Shown here piece after piece: positions 35,011 to 43,244 of a stretch of 64,000 nt of DNA (positions within the stretch are counted from its first letter, which is position 1; the number at the start of each line of letters is the position of its first letter). A program made the translations under genes and the position numbers. The stretch is from Maricaulis maris_C. GTDB lineage: Bacteria; Pseudomonadota; Alphaproteobacteria; Caulobacterales; Maricaulaceae. The stretch lies in contig NZ_JAGDYT010000025.1 of NCBI RefSeq assembly GCF_049116555.1, positions 310,001 through 374,000 of the forward strand, in the 5' to 3' direction. A model generated the notes under the pieces. It was not told the DNA's origin and did no database searches. It saw nothing but the letters and a program-made list of their open reading frames with translations.

Positions 35011-35090
35011 AAAAGCCTCCTCATCAAGAGTTAGAGAAGGCTCCCAATTGAACAATGCGATTGCTTGCCGGTAGCGACGAAAGGGTCCCG

Positions 35091-35816
35091 TTAGCCTTGA
35101 GCGGTCATTTTTCGCTTTCTGACAAACGCGTCGATGTGGCGGCGCACGGCTGACCCGAGGTGGTCGCTGGACAGTGTCGTGATTACATCGGTAATCCAGA
35201 TGCCGGCTGGCGAGGTTGAAGTTGAGGTGTATTCGTCATGTGACGCGTTCCAGCTGGTGACGTTTGTGCCGGTGCTTCGTTCCCAGAACTCGCAGAGTGT
35301 TTCGACCGTCTGTTCCAGAGTGTATTGGCGAGGGCGGCCTTGCCCTTTTGCTGGCGAGCCATCACGTTTCTTTGGCGGTGTGGAGAGGGTCTCCAAGGCA
35401 ATGTGAGCGGCGCTCTTGAGCGTTGTCTCTTTGATCCTTTGTTCAAAAAGAGCCTGCGCGACTGAGTCCCCCGCGCCCACCTCATCAAGAGGAGCAAGAC
35501 TCCAGAGCGCGTTGATCAAAGCGCTTTCCGCCCCGCCATTCAGCTGCGCCACAGCCTGAGCGGTGGGGTGTTTGAGAAAGGCGTTTAACCCGTCACGTGC
35601 CTGCTTGCGCGTAAATGCCTCGGGACCGCGTCCATGTCCGCAAAGATGCGAGACGGAGATCGAGTACAGCTCCTGGCGAACTGCGTCTCTGTCCAGGTCG
35701 GGCGAATGCCGGCTCAGCTCATCTATCCACCGGTCCAGCTCGGGTCCGTCGAATGCAAGCGGCGGCATGTCGGACCATCCGTCTTCACCCCAGCGAGGTT
35801 CCTTGGGCTTTGTCAT
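35091..35816 (-). CDS. Hypothetical protein of the mobile element
   Basis: 241 residues from the ATG at 35816 (AGGAG nine bases upstream); an in-frame start at 35870 would add 18. It is soluble and mostly helical, with a motif-poor sequence and a basic C-terminus (RRHIDAFVRKRKMTAQG). It is not a family I recognise. The stretch LKHPTAQAVAQLNGGAESALINALWSL looks helical and amphipathic. It lies in a leftward run led by the PD-(D/E)XK-like gene and ending with the methyltransferase and DUF5681 genes. Confidence 0.65.
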   Translation of the reverse strand: MTKPKEPRWGEDGWSDMPPLAFDGPELDRWIDELSRHSPDLDRDAVRQELYSISVSHLCGHGRGPEAFTRKQARDGLNAFLKHPTAQAVAQLNGGAESALINALWSLAPLDEVGAGDSVAQALFEQRIKETTLKSAAHIALETLSTPPKKRDGSPAKGQGRPRQYTLEQTVETLCEFWERSTGTNVTSWNASHDEYTSTSTSPAGIWITDVITTLSSDHLGSAVRRHIDAFVRKRKMTAQG

Positions 35817-35853
35817 GGCGCAGAACTCCTTGTCTGCGCCAGAGCGACCGCTT

Positions 35854-36054
35854 TCAGGTGTTTTGGTCAACTATTGTTTGGGCGGCTTTGACCAAAACCA
35901 AAGCCGCCTCAATGCGCTTGATCAGTGGCGCTAGCGTGGTCGGAAGCGAACCGGCCTGAAACTGGATCGCCTGCACCGCAGCGTTTTCCAGTTCGCCCGT
36001 GGCCTGCGCAGCCAGGTGATGAAACAGATCCAGATCGTCCGGATCTGCACTCAC
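35854..36054 (-). CDS. Small hypothetical protein
   Basis: 66 residues, almost wholly helical and rich in Ala, Leu and Gln (LFHHLAAQATGELENAAVQAIQF, LIKRIEAALVLVKAAQTIVDQNT). Its start overlaps the stop of the upstream nuclease-like gene (ATGA), so it is translated with it. Not recognised. Confidence 0.6.
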   Translation of the reverse strand: MSADPDDLDLFHHLAAQATGELENAAVQAIQFQAGSLPTTLAPLIKRIEAALVLVKAAQTIVDQNT

Positions 36055-36545
36055 CGGTCAAACGCCGCGGCGAGCGCGGATGCAACAGCGCCCATCGATG
36101 CGAGCCGATACTGGGCGTACCGGTCCTGGCTTGTGTGGCGTGGATTGGGTGTCAGGCTCATCTTCTTGGATCCGACATTGGCAACGGTCTTGACCGCACC
36201 GGATGGCATAAGCCAGGCCGTTTCCATCTGAGCCGCTAAGCCATCCATGGCGACCGCGAGGAGAAACAGACTGGCATCGTTCCGCCAGGTGTTTAGACCG
36301 ACATCGAACTGCACTGTCCGGGGTCGGTCCTCACTCAGGAAGGTCCAGCTCTTGACCTGCAAACCGAGCGAACGCCGCGTGACCTTGTCATGGACCATCA
36401 CGTCAATTCCGTCGTCATCGACCAAGGGGACATAGCTGGAAAGGCGACCCTGCGACGCAAGCATGAGCTGACACGCGATCATGATCTCGGCGGCTGTACC
36501 GAGCTGGCCTGACGTTGGTCGTGCATATTCTGGACGGGTCATCAT
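36051..36545 (-). CDS. Possible PD-(D/E)XK-fold nuclease
   Basis: 164 residues from the ATG-ATG at 36545. The middle shows a nuclease-like core: an N-terminal helix (GQLGTAAEIMIACQLMLASQG), then LVDDDGIDVMVHD, then GLQVKSWTF, i.e. D-x(n)-Q-V-K as in many small restriction-like enzymes and DUF4365-type proteins. A nuclease is inferred from this pattern only. It is the first gene of a leftward run that includes a DNA methyltransferase, and it is divergent from a controller-like XRE gene with a C-box-like site between them. That arrangement suggests a restriction-modification origin. Confidence 0.55.
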   Translation of the reverse strand: MMTRPEYARPTSGQLGTAAEIMIACQLMLASQGRLSSYVPLVDDDGIDVMVHDKVTRRSLGLQVKSWTFLSEDRPRTVQFDVGLNTWRNDASLFLLAVAMDGLAAQMETAWLMPSGAVKTVANVGSKKMSLTPNPRHTSQDRYAQYRLASMGAVASALAAAFDR

Positions 36546-36591
36546 GGTGACCACACAAGGCTTGGGCAAAGGTCGAAGTCAACGGAAAAAG

Positions 36592-36613
36592 AGACTCATA
36601 GTCTGTAGTCTGA
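36592..36613. promoter_or_regulatory. C-box-like operator
   Basis: AGACT-CAT-AGTCT (36592-36604) is a perfect dyad containing GACT-N3-AGTC, the half-site form described for restriction-modification controller proteins. A further AGTCT follows two bases later (36607-36611). It lies 28 bases before the XRE gene and between it and the divergent nuclease-like gene. Confidence 0.6.
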
Positions 36614-36640
36614 AAGTATGCGTCGGTGTCCGTTGCCTGA

Positions 36641-36844
36641 ATGGATATTCGCCAGCGGCTCGCCGATAACATGCGCAAGTACAGGCGCGAAAAAGAGTGG
36701 TCCCAAGAGGAGCTGGCCCACCAGGCCGGCGTGCATCGCACCTACATTTCTGGCGTGGAGCGGCTCGTGCGGAATCCGACAATCACGATTGTTGGACGGA
36801 TTGCGGGTGCGCTGGGTGTGACGGTTGGTGATCTGGTGGATTGA
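36641..36844 (+). CDS. XRE-family regulator resembling restriction-modification controller proteins
   Basis: 67 residues, a single helix-turn-helix domain: RLADNMRKYRREKEWSQEEL, AHQAGVHRTYISGVERLVRNP and TITIVGRIAGALGVTVGDLV. The length and the HRTYIS recognition helix are those of C (controller) proteins, which act as dimers on C-boxes and time the expression of restriction genes. A C-box-like dyad sits just upstream, suggesting autoregulation. The divergent operon starts with a nuclease-like gene; downstream on the same strand is Gabija, so either could be its target. Confidence 0.85.
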   Translation: MDIRQRLADNMRKYRREKEWSQEELAHQAGVHRTYISGVERLVRNPTITIVGRIAGALGVTVGDLVD

Positions 36845-37314
36845 GGTCTGCTTTGGCGCGGGAGTGGGCTAAGCTAGGGCTTGTTTCGCGTGCTGGCGCG
36901 ATGAGGCCGTCGCATAAAGCGTTGCCTCAACTGAAGTCGCCTATTTGCCTTTCTGGACGGCTTTCGAGCACACTCGATATCGCTTGTGGGGGAGCCATCG
37001 CCGCGAACATGCGCTCCAAATCGGCGATACTCGGCATGTCTTCGGGGAATTCACCCCAATCAACCATCGTGCGGATTGTAGGGCTTCTTGATCAAATTAG
37101 TCAGAGGCCAGCCAGGGTATATGTGGTGCAATTACCGGGTGTGTACTGGGCTGAAGGGTTCCACCATCGTCGGGATTGGCGACGATGCGAATTGTGACCT
37201 GAGACTCAAGTGCCCTACGATAAAATAGGAGTTCCGTCCGGCCAAAGCTATCGCTGACGCCTGCTTTCGGGATAAACGTGGGGTAGTAGTGCCGATTCCA
37301 ATGGGGGAAATGCA
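36845..37314 (+). other. 470-base gap without a convincing gene
   Basis: Open frames here (for example 118 residues rightward) lack homology, good ribosome-binding sites and normal composition. The region probably contains the promoter and leader of the Gabija genes; GGGGGAAA just before 37315 is the gajA ribosome-binding site. No other element was recognised. Confidence 0.4.
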
Positions 37315-37328
37315 TTGAGAGCCTGTCG
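37314..37328 (+). repeat. 15-base direct repeat flanking Gabija, left copy
   Basis: ATTGAGAGCCTGTCG, overlapping the TTG start codon of gajA. The identical 15-mer occurs at 41138-41152, about 140 bases after gajB. Confidence 0.6.
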
Positions 37329-39195
37329 TGTCAAAGTTAGCCATTTTCGAGGTGTCAAAGACGCAACGATCATGCTTCCGCATCATGCTGTGCTCATCGG
37401 CGATAATAATACTGGCAAGACAACAATTCTCGATTCGCTCGACCTTGCGCTGGGTCCAGACCGCCTCAACCGCAGGCCGCCAATTGATGAACATGATTTC
37501 TATCGGGGTCAATATCTCGCCAAGGCAACGTCTGACTCACCGGCCGAGGGTGAGGATGTCGCACCGGAGGAGGGCGACGGCAAGCCGGTAGCAGGCGAAC
37601 CCGCGAATGCGGCGGACTACGAAGCACCGTGCATTGAGATTGAAGTTACGGTGACAGACCTCTCGGAAGAGCAGAAGGCCCGCTTCGGCGACTATCTCGA
37701 ATTCTGGGACTCGACCACCGATGCCTTGTACGACCAGCCCGACCCAGCCGGGGTCGACCCGGCCCCTATCGCCGAGGCGCTTCGCGTCACTTTCCATGGT
37801 TGGTACGACCCCGAAGAAGATGACTTTGAGGGGCGGACATACTTTTCCCGAAGCCTTTCCGAAGGCGCCAACCCCGTCCCCTTCAGCAAGAAAGACAAGC
37901 AGTTATGCGGCTTCTTGTATCTACGGTCACTCAGAACGGGTTCACGGGCATTGAGCCTGGAGCGGGGAAGCCTTCTCGATATCATTCTTCGGCTCAAGGA
38001 GGTGCGCCCACAGATGTGGGAAGATACCTTGGGAACACTCGCTGAGTATTCCATTGCCGCCGACCCGGCTCTCGGCATTTCAGGTGTCCTCGAGAGCATC
38101 AACAAAGCCCTGAAGAAATACGTCCCCAAGGAATGGGGTGTCGAGCCACATTTGAAGGTATCCAATCTGACCCGCGACCACCTCCGCAAGGTGATCACGG
38201 CGTTTATTGCCACCGGTGAAGGCAAACATGCGGCACCTTACTTCAGACAGGGGACCGGCACCATCAACATGCTGGTTCTTGCCATGCTGTCCCAGATCGC
38301 AGCCGATAAGCAGAACGTCATCTTTGCGATGGAAGAACCGGAAACGGCCATCCCGCCCTATGCGCAGAAAAGGATTGTACACGAAATCCGCAAACTGGCC
38401 TCGCAAGCCATCTTCACTTCTCATTCGCCCTATGTGCTTGAGGAATTCGCGACAGAGGAAACTGTTGTTCTCGGTCGTGACACAGACGGGGCTCTTTCTC
38501 GAAAGCCGATTGAGCTTCCAGCCAACGTCAAGCTGAAGCGCTACAGACAGGAATTCCGCACCCGCTTCTGCGAAGGGCTGCTGGCACGCCGCGTTTTGAT
38601 TGCCGAAGGCCCGACAGAAGCGTCCGCTTTTCCCGTGGCGTGTCGACGGCTCGCAGAGATCAATCCTGGCACATACAGTTCCCTTGAAGCCTTGGGCATT
38701 TGCGTTGTCGATGCCGATGGAGAGAAAAACATCCCAGGCATGGCAAAGCTGTACCGGGAGCTCGGAAAACGCACTTTCGCTCTATGCGACCAACAGGACG
38801 CCGCGAACCAGACCCTGATTGAAGCGGAAGTCGATATCCTGCTCATGCATGCCGAGAAGGGCTTCGAGGACCTAGTACTGAAAGGCACAACTGAGGATGC
38901 GCTCAAGCGCTTTGCCGCTTTACTCGATTGGCCGGGTCACCTCACCGCAAAGTATCCGGACCCATCCGCTGATGTTTTCAATGCCCTTGCCGATTATTTC
39001 TCATGGTCGAAGGGGAATTGGGGCATCGCCGACTTCTTTGCCCAGTGCACAGAGGGTGAAATTCCGGAGTGGGTGCGAAACGCCTGTGCTCAACTGAAGA
39101 CAGCCTGCGACCCAGCCCCGCCTGTGGATGAGGCGGCTGAACCCGTCGGCGAGAGCGATGCTGATCCGGGGGTGTCTTCGGATGGAGCTGACTGA
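37315..39195 (+). CDS. gajA: Gabija anti-phage protein GajA (OLD-family ATPase/TOPRIM endonuclease)
   Basis: GajA is the nuclease of the Gabija defence system: an ABC-like ATPase head joined to a TOPRIM nicking domain. 626 residues. Walker A GDNNTGKTT is at 29-37, followed by the signature-like RQGTGTINML, Walker B VIFAMEEPE (E340/E341) and a switch histidine in FTSHSPYVLEEF. The TOPRIM domain starts with LIAEGPTEA (E431) and has the DxD pair D466/D468 in VVDADGEKN. An acidic insertion lies at about 74-110. The start is a TTG at 37315 with GGGGGAAA upstream. Its 3' end overlaps the UvrD-like helicase gene, the diagnostic partner (class 2 OLD). Confidence 0.88.
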   Translation: MRACRVKVSHFRGVKDATIMLPHHAVLIGDNNTGKTTILDSLDLALGPDRLNRRPPIDEHDFYRGQYLAKATSDSPAEGEDVAPEEGDGKPVAGEPANAADYEAPCIEIEVTVTDLSEEQKARFGDYLEFWDSTTDALYDQPDPAGVDPAPIAEALRVTFHGWYDPEEDDFEGRTYFSRSLSEGANPVPFSKKDKQLCGFLYLRSLRTGSRALSLERGSLLDIILRLKEVRPQMWEDTLGTLAEYSIAADPALGISGVLESINKALKKYVPKEWGVEPHLKVSNLTRDHLRKVITAFIATGEGKHAAPYFRQGTGTINMLVLAMLSQIAADKQNVIFAMEEPETAIPPYAQKRIVHEIRKLASQAIFTSHSPYVLEEFATEETVVLGRDTDGALSRKPIELPANVKLKRYRQEFRTRFCEGLLARRVLIAEGPTEASAFPVACRRLAEINPGTYSSLEALGICVVDADGEKNIPGMAKLYRELGKRTFALCDQQDAANQTLIEAEVDILLMHAEKGFEDLVLKGTTEDALKRFAALLDWPGHLTAKYPDPSADVFNALADYFSWSKGNWGIADFFAQCTEGEIPEWVRNACAQLKTACDPAPPVDEAAEPVGESDADPGVSSDGAD

Positions 39196-41002
39196 GAAGC
39201 AAATTCAGGTCTTGGAAGCTGACGGCCACCTCCTTGTTACCGGAGGGCCGGGGTCTGGCAAGACAACCATTTCCATATTCAAGGCCGCTCAGCTTGCCGA
39301 GACTGTCCTCCGGCCAGGCCAAAAAGTGCTGTTTCTCAGCTTTGCCAGAGCGACAGTGTCTCGGGTCGTGGAAGCCATCGAGTTCGAGCAAAAAATCACC
39401 AAGGAAATCAAACGCCGGATAGACGTTGAGACCTACCATTCCTTCTTTTGGCGCATCCTCCAAGCGCACGGTTACCTCGCAGGGCTTCCAAGGGACCTCA
39501 CGATTCTGACGCCTTCGGCCGAAGCGATTGCCCTTTCGGAAATCCGCAATGGCCACGGAGCAGACAACAAACTGACCGAGCCTCAGAAACAGGCGAAGCG
39601 AGCGGCGGAGACGGCTGAGAGATACCGTTTGGCCACTGACGGGGGGCGCATCTGCTTTGACCTCTTCGCACCATATGTCGGTGACCTGCTGCATGGGAGC
39701 GAGACACTGAGACGGCTTATGGCCACCATGTATCCCGTTATCATCCTCGATGAATTTCAAGATACGAACGCAGAACAATGGCGTGTGGTTCAAGCGCTCG
39801 GGGTCTTCTGTCGCCTTATTGCGCTTGCCGATCCGGAGCAACGCATTTTCGATTTCATCGGGGCCGATCCGGAACGACTAAATCATTATCGGGACGCCTT
39901 TAGCCCAACCGAGATCGACTTCAGTACCGACAACCATCGAAGTGGCGGTACTGACATCGCCACATTCGCGAACGACATTCTGAAGGGAACCTTTAGCCAG
40001 AGTTCCTACACAGGTATCGATTGCGAGCTTTTCGAGCCGTTCCCGGACCCGGCCATGACCAAACTGGTAACGACCACCTATTTAGCCCGTAAACGTCTTG
40101 TCGCATCCGGCAAATCTGATTGGTCCTTGGCTGTGCTGGTGCCAACGAAAAAAATGACCCGCCTCGTGTCGGACAAGTTTCGGGCACCACCGGCCGGAAT
40201 GCAGCCCATTGCCCATACCGCTGTCGTTGAACTCGAAGCGGCTATTCTCGGATCAGAGATTATTGCGCATTTGATGCAGCCCGACACGGACGGTAGTCAT
40301 TTTTCCGAATTCATTGATCTGGTCTGTAACTACTTTCAGGGAAAGGGCGGTGATCGCCCGACAAGCGGCGCTCTCAAAGAGGCGGCAGTTGTCCGTAGTG
40401 CCTACGACAAGTGGCTTGCGGCACTTGCCGCTGGGAAGAAACCGCATGCGAAAAGCATGATCCATGCGCTATCTTCTGTGTATGAACAAGCAAGGGCGAT
40501 TTCCTTGACTGGTGCCCCGGACAAGGATTGGCGGTCGGTACGATCCGTTTTGGAAGCGGGCGGCTGTTCGCGTTTAAAGGAGATCGGTCTGGAGGTTCGC
40601 AATATTCGTCTCTTGGAGCGTGGTGGCCAATTGCGTCAGGGCCTCACACAGGACTGGCGGGATAACGGCTCCTATGCGAACGCGCACGCAATCGTTCAGC
40701 AAGCCTTTGTCCAAGAGCATTTCGCGACGGGAAGTAAGCCTGAGACCGGCGTGATCGTGATGAACATGCACAAGGCCAAGGGAAAGCAATTCGATGAAGT
40801 CATCATCTTCGAGGGCTGGCCGCGCAGGAAAAAGGGAAACATCGTCGCAAACCTCGACCGTATTGTGCGCAACAATGACCGAGCCGAAATCAACGACGGA
40901 TCACGCCAGAACTTTAGGGTAAGCGTCACCAGAGGGCGGCAGCGCACTACAATTTTCACACCCAAAGGTGATCCGTGTGTGTTGCTGATTCCTGATAGAT
41001 AG
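39182..41002 (+). CDS. gajB: Gabija anti-phage protein GajB (UvrD/Rep-like helicase)
   Basis: A 606-residue superfamily 1 helicase starting at the ATG at 39182, which overlaps the gajA end by 14 bases. It has Walker A GGPGSGKTT (21-29), motif Ia LFLSFARATVSRV, the DExQ box ILDEFQDTNAEQW, a motif IV-V region (MNMHKAKGKQFDEVIIFEG) and the final VSVTRGRQRTTIF. In Gabija, GajB is thought to sense DNA ends or free nucleotides and to activate GajA. It is somewhat longer than the commonest GajB proteins. Translational coupling and the gene pair make the assignment firm. Confidence 0.87.
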   Translation: MELTEKQIQVLEADGHLLVTGGPGSGKTTISIFKAAQLAETVLRPGQKVLFLSFARATVSRVVEAIEFEQKITKEIKRRIDVETYHSFFWRILQAHGYLAGLPRDLTILTPSAEAIALSEIRNGHGADNKLTEPQKQAKRAAETAERYRLATDGGRICFDLFAPYVGDLLHGSETLRRLMATMYPVIILDEFQDTNAEQWRVVQALGVFCRLIALADPEQRIFDFIGADPERLNHYRDAFSPTEIDFSTDNHRSGGTDIATFANDILKGTFSQSSYTGIDCELFEPFPDPAMTKLVTTTYLARKRLVASGKSDWSLAVLVPTKKMTRLVSDKFRAPPAGMQPIAHTAVVELEAAILGSEIIAHLMQPDTDGSHFSEFIDLVCNYFQGKGGDRPTSGALKEAAVVRSAYDKWLAALAAGKKPHAKSMIHALSSVYEQARAISLTGAPDKDWRSVRSVLEAGGCSRLKEIGLEVRNIRLLERGGQLRQGLTQDWRDNGSYANAHAIVQQAFVQEHFATGSKPETGVIVMNMHKAKGKQFDEVIIFEGWPRRKKGNIVANLDRIVRNNDRAEINDGSRQNFRVSVTRGRQRTTIFTPKGDPCVLLIPDR

Positions 41003-41352
41003 GGAGCAGCCTTCCTGAAGCCTATGACTTAGAAACCAAAACAACGGTCTAAACCCTGCCCTTCCTCGGCTTACGGCGAAGCTCAGCCAATTTCCGCTTC
41101 CGGGATTGACCTGAGACCCATTTGGTCCCGCATTTGAATTGAGAGCCTGTCGGTACGGCTGTGCAAACTATGGGAGTGGGCCTCACTATCGATGGATTGT
41201 AACATCCCTTGGCCGGCATTCAGGGGGCTGGGCAAGCGCCGCTTGTGGCGCGTCGGCCACCATCCTGGCTTCATACCTTCAAAGGCTTTCCTGCCTGAAA
41301 GTGACGGGGGTGCCAAACTTATACTTGAATAGGTCCTCTTACCGGCGACAGA
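41003..41352 (+). other. 350-base gap after Gabija
   Basis: No convincing gene. It contains the right copy of the 15-base repeat (41138-41152), after which the frame reads LRACRYGCAN, echoing the LRACRVKVSH start of gajA. It could be the remnant of a displaced gene end. The promoter of the phospholipase-D-like gene may also lie here. Confidence 0.4.
41138..41152 (+). repeat. 15-base direct repeat flanking Gabija, right copy
   Basis: ATTGAGAGCCTGTCG, identical to 37314-37328. The two copies enclose gajA and gajB. Confidence 0.6.
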
Positions 41353-42708
41353 TTGGCGACTGCACCGCCGGTGATCAGTGGGCGGGTCCAAAAATCCAAT
41401 CAGGGGACGCAGGTGCTGAGAGACGTTTACGCCAATTCGAAATCGGGTGGGTTCACGATCAGTTTTTTCTCGGCAGCCGGGCGCGGCGCAACGGACGCGC
41501 TCTTGGCCAGCCCATTCTACTCGGACTATTCAGCAGTCGAGGCGCTCTCACAACTCGGGTGCCGCGTGAAGTTATTGGTGAGGTTGTGCGAAACCACGAC
41601 GCCGGAAGCGCTAAGGAAGGCGTTCCAGGATCCGAATGTCACTGTGCGCTATTACACGGATAGGCGCTTCCATGCGAAGTTATACATCGTCGGCGATAGC
41701 GCTCTGGTCGGGTCTGCGAATCTCACAGACGCGGGCCTCAATGCAAATCGCGAAGTTTCGGTAGTTCTTCAGCGTGGAAGGGATGCGGCATTCGAAGAGC
41801 TGCCTGGCCTGTACGATTTGCTTTGGGATTCCGCGGACACCCTGACCGCGTCAGTGCTGGAGCGATATGAGAAAGCATATAAGACAGAGCGGAGCGGGCG
41901 CAGCGATGAAGACTTCGACCGCAAGCTCCGGGACTATATCGATCCGTGCGAGCCTCCGAATATACGCGTCGGCAGCGACGAGGTCTCTCACCGCCGCAGC
42001 TTTCTTCAGACCTTCCGTCGGAAATACGATGAACTCCTGCATCCGGCATTCACTGAGGTCCGAGACGCGTTTTTGGCGGCTGGCGAGCACCGCCCCGAGT
42101 TCGATACAGACCGAATTGACGTGGAAATCAGTCGCTTTCTCGGGTGGCTGCGCGTCGTCCACGCACCAGGCGAAAGCTGGAATGATACGCCTTTGCTTTC
42201 CAAGTCAGAACGGGCTGGAAAACTAGAATCCTACCGAAAAGATTGGCTCGCCGCGCCTGAGGTATCAGCGAGCGACATGATCCAGGTTGAAGGCGAGGTA
42301 GGCAATATTCGGGCTATCGAAAATGCATTCGGGTCAGAAGAGGCTCTCGACGCCCTTAGCTACGACGAGCTATTCGATGTTCTGATCGGCTGCCATGCCT
42401 TTCGAGAGATGCTGCGCTTTACGCAAGGAGGGCTGGAGGGGCTTCGCCAGGACTTCAAACGGCGAAACTCGCTCGATGCGATAAAGAAATGCCTCACTCA
42501 TCTTGCATTAGGAACAGGCGATCCCATCGAACGGGCGTACGACTGCATCTACGATGAGCGGTTCCGGTTGTCCCGTTTTGGTGAAGCCTGCGTGATGGAG
42601 CTTCTTGGCTGGGTCGAGCCCAGCTATCCGCCGATCAATGGTAGGACCATCAAAGCCTTGCGATTCTTGGGATTTGACGTGGCAAAGATGGCCGCATCTG
42701 AAGGTTAG
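41353..42708 (+). CDS. Phospholipase D-like domain protein
   Basis: A protein of 451 residues from a TTG at 41353; a GTG at 41413 with GGGGA upstream is also a plausible start. One clear PLD motif is at about 98-123: RFHAKLYIVGDSALVGSANLTDAG (H-x-K, then GSAN). Only one HKD-type motif was found, so it may act as a dimer, as PLD-like nucleases such as Nuc or BfiI do. The remaining 300 residues are helical without recognised domains. It follows Gabija on the same strand within the island, so it may be another defence effector or a nuclease. Function is inferred from the motif only. Confidence 0.7.
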   Translation: MATAPPVISGRVQKSNQGTQVLRDVYANSKSGGFTISFFSAAGRGATDALLASPFYSDYSAVEALSQLGCRVKLLVRLCETTTPEALRKAFQDPNVTVRYYTDRRFHAKLYIVGDSALVGSANLTDAGLNANREVSVVLQRGRDAAFEELPGLYDLLWDSADTLTASVLERYEKAYKTERSGRSDEDFDRKLRDYIDPCEPPNIRVGSDEVSHRRSFLQTFRRKYDELLHPAFTEVRDAFLAAGEHRPEFDTDRIDVEISRFLGWLRVVHAPGESWNDTPLLSKSERAGKLESYRKDWLAAPEVSASDMIQVEGEVGNIRAIENAFGSEEALDALSYDELFDVLIGCHAFREMLRFTQGGLEGLRQDFKRRNSLDAIKKCLTHLALGTGDPIERAYDCIYDERFRLSRFGEACVMELLGWVEPSYPPINGRTIKALRFLGFDVAKMAASEG

Positions 42709-42881
42709 AGAAAAGACGTGTCGCGATCCACAGTGTCAAGAATGCCCGACATTTTGCGCATAATTGGCAGTACGAGAATAGGTTCCGCTGCCCTTTGTGA
42801 GATGCCATTTGGCAGCTCCGCCAGCGTGACCGGGAGATTCGGCGGCTTTCAATCGAGAAGAGTTTGAACTAAGAATTGGGC

Positions 42882-43202
42882 ATGCGGATCAGCTTGCAGT
42901 TCATAATTTTGATTGCCGTGACAATTTCAATGGGCGGCGAAGCCATGCTGGCAGCCTCGGCTGATCATGACCATCATGTCGATAGCGTGTTAGATATCGA
43001 AAGCCACGGGCCGGCTGACACGGACCATGGTTCGCACGCCCTGCATGGATGTGGCGTCTGCCATCATGTCGTTGGTAGTCGATCGCTGCTCCTGGTTGTC
43101 GACATGACCGCTACAGAGCACCATTTTGATCTCTCCAGTGAACGCGTTTCTTCACGCGCACTAGAACCACCATTCCAGCCCCCGATTGAAGTTTCAGTCT
43201 GA
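42882..43202 (+). CDS. Small exported His-rich protein upstream of the efflux operon
   Basis: 106 residues from the ATG at 42882. An N-terminal signal segment (ISLQFIILIAVTISMGGEAMLA) is followed by a His/Asp-rich stretch (DHDHHVD, TDHGSHALHGCGVCHHVVG) with two cysteines. The composition suggests periplasmic binding of divalent metal. It is directly upstream of the CzcC-like gene, the position often held by small metal-binding or regulatory proteins (CzcI-like). No exact family was recognised. Confidence 0.65.
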   Translation: MRISLQFIILIAVTISMGGEAMLAASADHDHHVDSVLDIESHGPADTDHGSHALHGCGVCHHVVGSRSLLLVVDMTATEHHFDLSSERVSSRALEPPFQPPIEVSV

Positions 43203-43244
43203 CCTATTCGTCCAACTGAAACTAACAATCGGAAATTATTCTAG

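Noticed and set aside
36841..37197. 118-residue open frame before gajA
   Set aside because: Unnatural composition, no recognisable family and no good start site. Treated as non-coding.
41139..41663. 174-residue frame starting MRACR like gajA
   Set aside because: Only the first five residues match, because of the 15-base repeat; the rest overlaps the phospholipase-D-like gene in another frame.
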